From Poa pratensis (Eukaryota > Streptophyta > Magnoliopsida > Poales > Poaceae), in NCBI GenBank assembly GCA_947311845.1, contig CAMZMU010000020.1, forward strand, positions 33,499,021-33,563,020: DNA of 64,000 nucleotides. Direction: 5' to 3'. Below are positions 55,405-64,000 of the stretch, one piece after another. The notes under the pieces were generated by a model. That model was not told where the DNA came from, did not search any database, and saw only the letters and a list, made by a program, of their open reading frames with translations. Made by a program: the position numbers and the translations under genes. Positions within the stretch are counted from its first letter, which is position 1, and each line of letters starts with the position of its first letter.

Positions 55405-56645
55405 GGTAGGCTTAGTCTGGGGCCGAACGTACGCTTGAGGATTCGGGGAGGGATTGCGTGCTAAGAAGCACACACGAACAAACAGACGAACACAAGGATT
55501 TACCCTGCTTCGGGGCCCTCGTGAGGAGGTAAAACCCCTACTGCAGCATCTATCCTACTTTGGTGTATTTCCCTCTGTATAAACAGTGTGTACAAGCGCT
55601 CCTCGAGCTGGATACCTCTAAGTGCCTCTAAGTATGCCTCTAATCACTGCTAATTAAGCTGCTAATCTCCAGAGAGGAGAGCTCCCGCGGGGGGGGGGGG
55701 GGGGGGGGGGGGGGAAATGAGCTCCCGTGAGTGGCCGTGCCTCCCTCCTCTTCCCCTGGTGCTCTTTATATAGAGAGAGCCCAGGGGACATGCTGGGGAC
55801 AAGGGGACAAACAACACTATGCATGGGTCCCACTTGTACTCTAGTCACATCAACACACTGTAGCCACGCTGCCTGTGTCATGCAGTTGTACTCTCGTCAC
55901 ATCACGGGCACTGTAGCCATGCCTCTTGTGTTATTGCTTTTGTCCACTTGTGCTTGTATCCTGGAGATGGCAGAGGAATCCTGTACTGACGAGGTAGTGG
56001 CCGAAGTAGAGGTTGCAGCCGAGGTAAGCTGGATGCCGGAGTATCGATCGCCAGCCTCGATGCCGTTGCCGAAGTGTTGATCGAGGCTGTGGAGTGTGGC
56101 CTGCCGAGGTACAGGGGCACCTCGGTGTAGATGAAGCGAGGCCGGGGTGGAGATGTCGGGCCAATCCGAGTCTTGGCCTGGCGAGACTGACCAGACCTCG
56201 GCCCAGCCGAAGTGAAGCAACCTCAGCCCACCGAGTTAAGAAGTACATGGCCCGCCGAGGTATCACATGGCCCAACCGGAACAGGCAGAAGATTAGGCCC
56301 AGCCGGAGTGTGCAGGCCTCGGCCCGCCCGAGGCTGCAGTGGAGCTCGGCCTGCTGGGGTAAGTCGGCCCATCCGGGTCTGCTGGCTTCGGCCCAGTCCG
56401 GGGAGAGAGGGACTTCGGCCTGCTCCGAGGCTTTGCTTATTTCGGGACCATCCGAGGTGATAGAGCCTGGTCCAAACTCGAGGCAAGGAGATGATTCGGT
56501 CCACTCCAAGCGACTGGGAACCTCGGTCCAGCCGAGTGTGCTGGCACCTCGTCTAGGACGCCATCTCTTCCTTTTTCTTTATCTTACTGCTGTTTCTTTG
56601 CTATTTCCTCTACCAACTCCACAAAACCAACAACTTCCGGGTACC
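55405..56645. mobile_element. Nested LTR-like insertion inside the Harbinger element
   Basis: The insert splits the ORF. It contains GCTAAGAAGCACACACGAACA then GGATTTACCCTGCTTCGGGGC, a layout seen in Triticeae Gypsy LTRs, a TATATAGAGAGAG box at 55766, and a long region of CTCGGCCCAGCCGA-type repeats (56130-56560). It probably ends near CAAAACCAACA (56632). I could not find a matching TSD, so ends are approximate; a solo LTR is the best guess. Confidence 0.45.
55689..55714. repeat. Poly-G tract of 26
   Basis: An uninterrupted run of G between GCTCCCGC and AAATGAG. The length is likely to be unreliable in assembly. Confidence 0.8.
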
Positions 56646-57604
56646 CGGGGTTACATCCCCGACAAGCGGCGCTGCCGCAACCAGGAGCAGCAGATGGCCA
56701 ACGCCAACGTGCCTCCAACCATGCCGCCTCCGAACATGCCGCCTCGGACCATGCTGTCAAGGAGGAAGCGCGGCTCTACATCCGCAACAACATCCCGTTG
56801 GAGTCCGGCGTCACCTTACCGGAGGGGTGGGTGACGAACATCGTCAACGTGCCGGTGGCGCCGCGTCTCAGCGGGCAGGCTCGCGTGGACTACATCAACC
56901 TCTGCCGACAGCTATGTCGTGGGAGGAGCGACGCGACCCTAAGTACGCCGTCTCGGCGTCGTACTGGGACACGACGGTGGACACGACGGTGGAGGCAGAG
57001 TACGAGGCGCGACACGGCAGCTTCTTCCTCCTGGCCGGCATGCGGGAGCCACCGCCGGAATGGGTCGATTCTGACGACGACGATGCGCCGCTACCACCTG
57101 CGCCGGCAATTGCAGGCGAATCTTCCACGACGACGGCAGCGTCACGGTCACCGAAGACTTTCATTGTCATCGGCCGCACCCTCCGCCGTGGTGGCCGCCA
57201 TGGGTAGATCAGAGTCCACCACGCGCCGCGAAACCAGATCATCGAGGCATGCAAGTTTGTTGATGATCCCGCGGCGCTTGGTTCGCATCTTCTTCGCCGG
57301 CGGTTTAGATTTAGTTTATTAAATCTCATTTAGATTTCATATTGTAAGTTTGTTAAATCTCGTTTAATAAAATCCGCCGCCCGCAAGGTGTTCGATGATT
57401 TGCTTGCGTTTGGGGGGCGGACGTTTGGGGTGCGCCGGTGTGGGCGCGGTCGAAAACATGGGCGGACACATGTCCGGCACCCCCAATTGGGCCTCGATTG
57501 GGGGTTGCCGGACACGAATTTGGAGGCCCCCGGTGGAGATGCTCTAAGGATGAAAGGGGTTTGCCTAGAAACGCCGCCGGACCGGCTTAGAGGATACCTA
57601 AAGA

Positions 57605-58046
57605 AGACCTAAAAAAAAGAGAAAATCAACATTCCTTGTCTCCAGGAGACGATCAAATAGAATATCTCGGACCAAATTTCCAAATCCTCGAATTTGGATA
57701 CATGTTTCACTATAGGTTAGATGTTGTCCTCGAGACATTCAGGTATTCAGATGGATACTCCCGGGGCCCTTTACGGTGTTATAAAGGTAGAAGCCCTTGA
57801 GAAAGGAGCCTTCTTCCTTAGTGTCCAGCGTGCGAAATTAAATAGGCCTTGTATGGTGGGCCAGTTTTATAGGGTGGGGACTGGACATGCTTGGGACAAA
57901 CTATGTAAAATCAAAATTACCATAAAATCGGATGCAAAAAGTACTAAAAAATCACAAGAAATCTAGCTTTGAAGGCGATACAACCATCCTCTTGCAAATC
58001 CTTAAGAAAAGAAAGAAAAGCTCTGCCACCTTCAATGGTTGAGTAA
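57605..58046 (+). pseudogene. LINE endonuclease fragment, left part
   Basis: INIPCLQETIK (57630-57660) is the start of a plant LINE apurinic-type endonuclease (x-x-C-L-Q-E-T-K). Decayed sequence follows, with stops. The partner piece lies right of the Harbinger insertion at 59474. Confidence 0.55.
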
Positions 58047-59470
58047 GGATGACTCCAACGGGCCGACCCAAACGGACGCGCGTTTGGTCCGCGTTTTGTC
58101 GTTTGGGTCGGGGAACGGACGCGCGTCCGGCCCATGTCCGCCCCTTTCTGGCCAGTGCCCCCAACGGGGCCGACGCATTGAGTCTGCTTGCCATTTTTTT
58201 TAATACTAGGATTACATTTTTAAAACTAAAATTACATAGTAAATTTAGGACTTCCTCCTAACATTAAACCCTAAAACCTAAACCTAAACTTGAAGGAAAT
58301 TAATAACCGACCACCGGCCGGCAAGGGGAAGATCAAAGAGGGGATGCGGCCTTGAGGAACGTCACGCAGCATGCCCGTTCTGCAACGACTTGCTGGCTCT
58401 TCCTTCATCGCGGCCATGGCCAGCCAGGGCTGGCTGACTCAATCTTCTTTGATCATTTTGTAGCTACGAAACACGTAGCGGGCGCGCGGTATTAGTGGAA
58501 AATGAACCGCACATAGGCGGCCACGGCCTCGGCTCCTTTCGCGGTGGAGCTGACATCAGGTGGAGCTGCCTGCTCCTTTCGCGGCCTCGGCCGCCGCCAA
58601 GGCCTCCCGGTGCCGTTTGCGCCTCGCCGCGCGCTTCTTGGACTCTTCGGCGCGGCGCATTTGCTTCATCTCCTCCTCCACTGCAGCGTCGGCACAGGCG
58701 CGCGCGGCGGACATGAATGCGGCCGCCCTCTGCGCGTTCAGCTGCATGTGGGCTGCATCCACCGCCTCCTCCTCGGTGATGTGAGCAGGGCTGCCCACGC
58801 CAATGGGAGGCTCCGGCGGCGCGCCATCCCCCCGCGACACCGGCCGCCGCGACAGCAGCCGCCGCGACACGGCGGCGTACTCTTCTTCGTCGCTGTCGGC
58901 GCAGTCCGCGAACGCCGCCTCCACCGCACTCCTCTGGGCGTCCGTCAGGCGCGGAGCGGCGGCTGGGGAATCATGCCGGCCCATGCCGGGCTGGTCGCCA
59001 TCCGGCGTGAGAAGCTGCGCGATAGCGCCTGCGCGCGCTCATACGCGCTCGCTCGACCTCGTCCACCAGATGCTGCGGCGGCGGCGGATCCATTCCGGCG
59101 CGTGGATCTGAGCTTGGAGATGGTGGCCGCCGTGGCTAGGGTTGGCCGGCCGGCGCGATTGGGGAGGAGTGCCCTAGGGTTTGGCCGGCCGGCGCGATTT
59201 ATACAGCTCCACCGCCCACAGTTATTACGGGTAGGTGGCCGTTGGGGTCGATGACAGCGGGGGCCAGGGCGGACACGGGGAGGATGCAGGAACGGTCCGC
59301 TCGCGTCCGGGCCCGACGCATCGGTGACCCAAATTTGGGCCTGGAATGCGTCGCGGCGGACCAAAAAACGGACCGCGGTCCGTTTGCGTCGCCCCGTTGG
59401 GCCGTGTTTTTGGCTCCGCGGACAGGGACGGACGCGCGCGGACTCGATAGGTCGCCCGTTGGAGTCATCC
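58047..59470. mobile_element. Second PIF/Harbinger-type element (1424 bp), TAA TSD
   Basis: Ends GGATGACTCCAACGGGC (58047) and GCCCGTTGGAGTCATCC (59470) are inverted, with TAA at 58044-58046 and 59471-59473. GGACGCGCG/CGCGCGTCC blocks follow at both ends. No transposase is present. It carries a minus-strand ORF and sits inside a LINE fragment. Confidence 0.82.
58556..59093 (-). pseudogene. ORF carried by the second Harbinger element
   Basis: The first piece begins MDPPPPQHLVDEVERAYERA (near 59093) and reads SRSFSRRMATSPAWAGMIPQPP. After a single-base shift near 58960 it continues APRLTDAQRSAVEAAFADCA and DSDEEEYAAVSRRLL to a Lys/Arg-Ala-Glu-rich helix ending AAKGAGSST at 58556. No known domain; long charged helices suggest a coiled coil. 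It may derive from a captured gene. The shift makes the present copy non-functional as written. Confidence 0.5.
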
Positions 59471-59473
59471 TAA

Positions 59474-59716
59474 GGGGCATTTATTATCGGTCCTAGTGGG
59501 CAGCGATCTTCTTTGAACAATTCGAATGCGAGATTTCATCCTCTCCTTACCTGTTGGGAGGAAACTTTAACCTAATCAGAGGCATTAGGGACAAAAACTG
59601 GGGGAGATGCCGCTTGTTTGGTACGCAGTACTCGAGAGTGTGTAACACAGCTCGTGCTAGCTGAAATTCAATAATTGAGTAATAAAATATCGATGTTTCC
59701 CCGAAAAAAGAAAATC
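59474..59716 (+). pseudogene. LINE endonuclease fragment, right part, with 3' end
   Basis: Reads SPYLLGGNFNLIRGIRDKN, matching the GG(D/N)FN motif late in LINE endonucleases, then jumps to a 3' end (GAGTAATAAAATATCGATG, then CCCCGAAAAAAG). Nearly all of the polymerase is deleted. Confidence 0.6.
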
Positions 59717-62062
59717 AACTGGCCTATGGTCATGTATTTCCGAAAAATAAAATAAAAAATACACGAGAAATCTAACAGAAAAAAGAAACAGAAGTAGAAC
59801 GAAAAAAAAAGGTGAAAAAATACGCGTTGTTCCGCCAGCCCATTGTGGCGCTTGGTAATTTTGCTCGGTCTAGGCTCCAGAGCACGAGGCCTAGTGCAGG
59901 TTGACCCAGATGAGAGAGCGGGCCGCAGGGGCCGTGAACGGGCTGCTATAGTGCTGATTTTCGAAATTCCTTGTGTTTTAGAGCTGCACAACATTTTTCT
60001 TTTTCGAAACTCAATTGCACATAGAAGGACATGTTCCTGGAGTACATATTACTGATTTTTTTTTGAAAGACCTCATGGGGAGGCCGGGGCTTCATGTTTT
60101 CTAAAAAATAAAAGTATTGCATATGCTCAATGCTCTTTTTTACTGTGTCTACCTTCATTCCTTGTATATGCTGGTTAAATCCTTTGTATCTCTGCTACTC
60201 CAGCATGGCATCATGCATTACAAGTGGCATCGCTGGCGAAACATAGGAAAGGCACCCAGCTCGCTCAGTTGCTCGTAGAATGGGACAGGCACATGCAAAC
60301 ACAGTCTAGTAAACGCTAAGGTCAATGCATCTCTCACACTAACCTAAGTACCTAACCGATCCCGTCAGTCAAAGATGAAAGATCTCATTCTGTTCCTCCT
60401 GTTGCACCGACCGATCGTTTCGGCTTGCAAGCGACACGCCTTTCCCGGCGTCGATCACAATCCGTCTACCTTATTCATTCATGCATTGCTGTGTATACAA
60501 TGCACCGGCACCAAACCTAACGGCCTCGATCTTCCCGTTCCTTCTTACAGTAGTTGTGTTCCAGTGTTCCTCTGGCTTTCAGATCGCATAAGATCTTTAC
60601 ATGAATATTGAGGGACGATCGACCTTTTGGTCTGATGCACACAAGTGGGCGGTATCCTACTTCTCTTCTTGGACATGTTTGAAGCTTTACAGCTAGCCAG
60701 CATGTGGGAAATGCTCGATCGATCGATCAAGCCCGGCCAATTAGTCGTCGCAGAAAGAAAACCAGTGCAAGTTTCATTAACTAGTCCGGTTCTTGAATTC
60801 TTGCACACAGTCATGGATGCATACGTTTTTCAGCTGTCCTCGGCGCCGTGGGACGGACCACTTACTAAACTAAGAAGAACTGGCGATCATTGAGTTGATG
60901 GTCAAAGCAAGCAAGCAAGCAGGGTAGTTCATCCATGGACGTTTCCTGAAGAAAGATGCTGCCTGCAAGCGTGCGTGCAACTTTCGGGCATGCTGCTGCA
61001 TCTGCGACTCAATGCATGCCTAAGATTCCAAGCTAGCCTTGGGGCTAAGCAAGGAACTGCGTCAACTTTACAGCATGCTTTCTACGCACAAAGAAAAAAA
61101 AAACCTTACAGCATGCTACTTGTTACTGGAAATGGTTCTGGAATAAAGTGCACGGAGGAAATCAAGGTCTAACGGCGACACTCTGTGCAGTTCAGCAAAG
61201 TGCTAATTAATAACAGAACAGTCAAGTCGACGTTCAAAGCAAGCAGGCCTCATCGATCGATGGCCGGATCGACGTTTCCTGAAGAAATATGCATTGCATA
61301 TGGCCTGCAACTTCAAGGCACAATGTGATCGATATAGGTTCGCGTGCCTGGATCTACATCATGCTTGATTACTGCTCAAACTGGAAAATGCTTCTAGAAT
61401 AAAGTGCACACAGGAAATCAGAGCCATGGCGCAAGTGCTGTTCAATTTGGTCGGCCAGAGACAGCTGCGCAGCTGGACTTCTCCTCTGGAGGTATATGCG
61501 CCGAACTTGGCGGTCAGGTCAAGAGATTCTGCAGTTTGCACGAGTCACCCAGAGAACAATTCATGTCGCTGTCAGTTAGTCATACTGAATGAAAGCCATA
61601 TGTAATGAATACCTCGAATGAATCACGCGACCATTAGTTTTATTTTCCTCAAGGTTCTCTCGATCGATCCATCGCCGGTTCGTGTGAAGGATCTTGCTGT
61701 TTTCCCATTACTTTCTGGTCTTGTATCCAACCATGCGTGAACTGAAACTGCAACACTTCTGTGCTCCTAATTAGCATCAGAAAAACGTTTTACTAACCAC
61801 TCTTTAATGTCTCATAGTCATAATTAACCATTCACTAACCTCTGATTAATTTCTAGTCTGAATGTCTGATGCTATATATCTATGTTTGGTGAAGAGGACA
61901 TGACTCATGTTTATTGTGGTTGTAGAGTTGTCACGTCTTTTCAGGGCACAGAGGTACGATATGAATGCTAAGCATGTAGGAGTACATATAATATACTGAA
62001 TGGTAATGACAACGTTCAAGAGACAGGCAGGGCTATTTAGTTTCTATGCTGCATAAGAACTA
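59717..62062. other. Intergenic, with a local imperfect duplication
   Basis: A run of A-rich low-complexity DNA lies at 59740-59820. Between 60900 and 61430 two blocks recur: TTCCTGAAGAAA(G/T)ATGC...GCCTGCAA (60944 and 61278) and GGAA(A)ATG(G/C)TTCT(G/A)GAATAAAGTGCAC(G/A)(G/C)AGGAAATCA (61129 and 61382). No gene or complete element was recognised. Confidence 0.45.
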
Positions 62063-62183
62063 CTCCCTCGTTCCAAATTAATTGACATGTATTTGTCTAG
62101 TAACAAAGTATCTAGACACTATACAAGTATAGGTACATCCGTATTTAGACAAAGCTAAGTCAATTAATTTGGAACGGAGGGAG
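62063..62183. mobile_element. Stowaway MITE, TA TSD
   Basis: CTCCCTCGTTCCAAATTAATTGAC at the left pairs with GTCAATTAATTTGGAACGGAGGGAG at the right; TA flanks both sides (62061-62062 and 62184-62185). 121 bp, near-perfect inverted repeat. Confidence 0.92.
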
Positions 62184-62435
62184 TAGTATAATCCATGGTC
62201 AAAAGTTTTAGTTCAAGATCACGTTCACGGTAGTGTTATGTTTATTAGCAGCTTTACCCGGGACCATTTTGACGACGGGCCCTGCATTGTGTCTTTGTGA
62301 ACGAGCTGTACATAGCCATATAAATAGTTCACAATCCTCACATGGCTGATGTAGTTTATCTTTTTTTAGATAATGGGGTGCGAATCCCCAGTCTCTGCAT
62401 CAAAGAGATGCACACTGATGTAGTTTATCTACTAG
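62184..62435. other. Spacer before the CACTA element
   Basis: No feature recognised apart from the TAG that precedes the CACTA end. Confidence 0.4.
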
Positions 62436-64000
62436 CACTGGTAGAAAACTGGCCTATGGTCCGGTTCGGTTGGGCCATCCGTCCCGGTTCCCGAACCGGG
62501 ACCAGCCAATCGGGACGAATGCTGGTCCCGGTTCAGACACGAACCGGGACCAATGGGGCTCCACGTGGCCAGTTCTGGCTGGGCGTGGGGGGAGACTCAT
62601 TGGTTCCGGTTCGTGTTACGAACCGGGACCAATGGTGCTTTTTTTTTGTATTTAGGGTTTAGGGTCTCCCTCTCGCGGTGCCCCCTCTCGCCGGTGCCCC
62701 TCTCCCTCTCGCCGGTGCCCCTCTCGCCGTGCCCCTCTCCCTCTCGCCGGTGCCTCCGTCGTCTCCCCCTTCTTCGCATCGCCGACGTGCTCTCCATCGT
62801 TTCCGTACGCATATTATACGCTCTACTATATACACAGTACACGTTGATTTAATATATTTAATATTCGATCTCTTGCGAGAATACAACTATTTAATTACAT
62901 GGAGATAGATCACATATGTAGTTCATCGTCCGCAGCATAATGTTCTCCCCTTTCATCGATGACCTCCCTAAGCAGAAATCCCGCCAATTCCTCTTGAATT
63001 GCTCGTATGCGCTGTTCTGGGGCGAGCTTCTCCCGCATTTTGCTCAAAGAAGTTGTTCTCCGCTCAGAGGTCAACTCGCGAATGAACTCGCAAACGTAGA
63101 ATCCACATAAATTACTCCCGGTGGCTGCTGCGGACTTTTCACCGATATATAAGTTAGCTCATCTTTGAATGGACCTTCTACATTCTGTTTGAATAGTGTC
63201 CAACACCTGCTTTGGCCAAAAAAATGAACAAAGGAGTTATTAATTACTTGATATCAGGAAACGAACGAAAGAGGCCGATATAATGCGATAATGATTGAAA
63301 TTACTTATTGAGCATTTCTTTCATTTCGGTCCACGTCGCTTGGTCCCAACTTAATGAGTCGTATGCTTCAACTATGGACTTGTCAACTTGAATGCTTAGC
63401 AGAATCCAGTGGAACCTGCGGACGTTTACATAAAGCAGACATGCATAGCTCATCAATTACACTTAACATCGAGAAAGCCAAATAAAAATATGTACAAGAC
63501 AGAAACACTCACTTGAAGTTGTAAGGAAATAGTATTTCCGTACAGAAGTTTTGCTTGATTAAAAAGGTGGTCAGGTCATGCTCCACGTCTTTGGGTGATT
63601 GCGTAACGTATGTTCATTAACGATATATGGGTCAACGAACCCAACCTCATAATGTCTAGATGCTTTGCATTCCATCATCTTCATTCTACATAATAGCGTA
63701 CAAAAGGATATATATATAGTCAGGATAATATAATACAGGCAATGAACGAGCTGAGCTAGAGACTTAATTACGAAAATAAATCACTTACAGACAATAGCAA
63801 CTGAGGATAGATTTGTCGAGGGCGCGCTGATTGAATAACTGAAACAGTTCAGTCATTTGAACCTGTATACCGTAAGGTTTGAAGAAATGCTCCACTCGAA
63901 CGTCCACCGCAATCCACTCCTTCGCGTCCTTCTTTGATGTGTGCACCATGTACCAGTCGTGCAGATTTCGCATATGTGTTGATAGACGCGTGAGCTCCTC
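62436..64000 (-). mobile_element. CACTA transposon end (element continues past the window)
   Basis: Begins CACTGGTAGAAAACTGGCC, the Triticeae CACTA terminus. Within the first 200 bases GAACCGGGACCA / TGGTCCCGGTTC recurs in both orientations, the usual subterminal repeats. The coding strand of the internal ORF is minus, so this is the 3' end. The other terminus and the TSD partner lie outside the window. CGCCGGTGCCCCTCTC-type tandem repeats occur at 62680-62750. Confidence 0.85.
62916..64000 (-). pseudogene. CACTA-associated Ulp1-like protease ORF (partial, frameshifted)
   Basis: Read leftwards: MRNLHDWYMVHTSKKDAKEW and HFFKPYGIQVQMTELFQLFN (63973-63785); RMKMMECKASRHYEVGFVDP (about 63690); FHWILLSIQVDKSIVEAYDS (about 63420-63330), where H and D belong to the Ulp1 C48 core; then NLCGFYVCEFIRELTSERR with the catalytic-type C in LCGFYVC, ending ADDELHM at a stop near 62917. 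GT-AG-like gaps separate the pieces. A 1-bp loss before NLCGF breaks the last exon. Such protease-like ORFs are standard passengers of plant CACTA elements. Confidence 0.7.

Larger units (their letters stand above)
55250..57207 (+). pseudogene. ORF carried by the Harbinger element, interrupted and frameshifted
   Basis: The first piece starts MAGSRETQEEREGRLYRDRS (ATG 55250) and runs to about 55400. After the nested insertion the frame resumes near 56650 and reads KEEARLYIRNNIPLESGVTL, PEGWVTNIVNVPVAPRLSGQ and INLCRQL. A 1-bp change near 56910 then shifts it to MSWEERRDPKYAVSASYWDT and an acidic, Ser/Thr-rich tail ending GRTLRRGGRHG. I recognise no domain; similar frames recur in Triticeae repeats, which is memory and not shown here. 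It may be a captured host gene or a transposon accessory ORF. Confidence 0.55.
54665..57544. mobile_element. PIF/Harbinger-type element with ORF, TAA TSD, containing a nested insertion
   Basis: Ends GAGCATCTCCACCGGGGGCC (54665) and GGCCCCCGGTGGAGATGCTC (57544) are an inverted pair flanked by TAA (54662-54664 and 57545-57547). Further inverted blocks follow (ATTGGGGGT(C/G)CCGGACAC-type). The element is 2880 bp. It carries an ORF of its own, in two pieces, but no DDE transposase was recognised. The 3-bp TAA/TTA duplication and the GCATCTCCA end are characteristic of PIF/Harbinger. Confidence 0.8.

Noticed and set aside
62342..62852. Open frames across the CACTA terminus
   Set aside because: They are produced by CGGTGCCCCTCTC tandem repeats and subterminal repeats and span the transposon boundary.

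Overview
The window looks like gene-poor, transposon-rich chromosomal DNA from a grass, most likely a Triticeae species (wheat, Aegilops, barley or a relative). The reasons are split eukaryotic genes with GT-AG introns, nested LTR retrotransposons, a CACTA end starting CACTGGTAGAAAA, a Helitron end with the grass-type hairpin, Stowaway MITEs ending CTCCCTC, and TAA-flanked PIF/Harbinger elements. No prokaryotic signals, rRNA, tRNA or CRISPR array were seen. Species assignment is inference.

Four host gene loci are supported. (1) A minus-strand tandem-kinase locus (14492-16549) joins a WAK-like kinase to an LRR-RLK-type pseudokinase. This is the architecture of cereal tandem-kinase resistance proteins, but as written it carries two 1-bp frameshifts. 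(2) A small minus-strand gene has two recognisable coding exons (27598-27714 and 20187-20322) about 7.3 kb apart; a Copia element and a non-LTR retroposon sit between them. (3) A plus-strand GPI-anchored lipid-transfer protein gene (32323-35239, 3 exons) has a 27-nt middle exon. (4) A plus-strand WD40-repeat gene (47482-53282, 9 exons, 443 aa) is intact, although two retroposons lie in its third intron.

Layout: 1-1815 LINE 3' end and a deleted hAT element; 1985-3590 an old repeat split by a retroposon; 3720-13480 a retroposon split by an 8.5-kb non-autonomous Gypsy element that itself contains a solo LTR; 13500-14400 MITE debris; 14492-16549 tandem kinase; 17614-19673 hAT MITE, repeat copy, foldback element and RNase H fragment; 20187-27714 the small gene with its insertions; 27958-30657 a Helitron; 31233-31591 a Stowaway-like element; 32323-35239 the lipid-transfer gene; 36165-42768 a degraded Copia element; 43106-44644 MITE and retroposon; 46081-46730 hAT MITE; 47482-53282 the WD40 gene; 54665-57544 and 58047-59470 two Harbinger elements carrying ORFs, the second inside a LINE fragment; 62063-62183 a Stowaway MITE; 62436-64000 the end of a CACTA transposon.

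Many insertions could be bounded to the base by target-site duplications read directly (8, 17, 5, 5, 14, 5, 5, 13, 10, 3 and 3 bp, plus TA). At least six GC-rich, short, non-coding-looking retroposons recur. Two (2356-3573 and 49239-50568) are clearly the same family and two others share a different 3' end. The genes show no shared pathway; what links them is insertion into introns and flanks while the coding exons, except in the kinase locus, stay readable.
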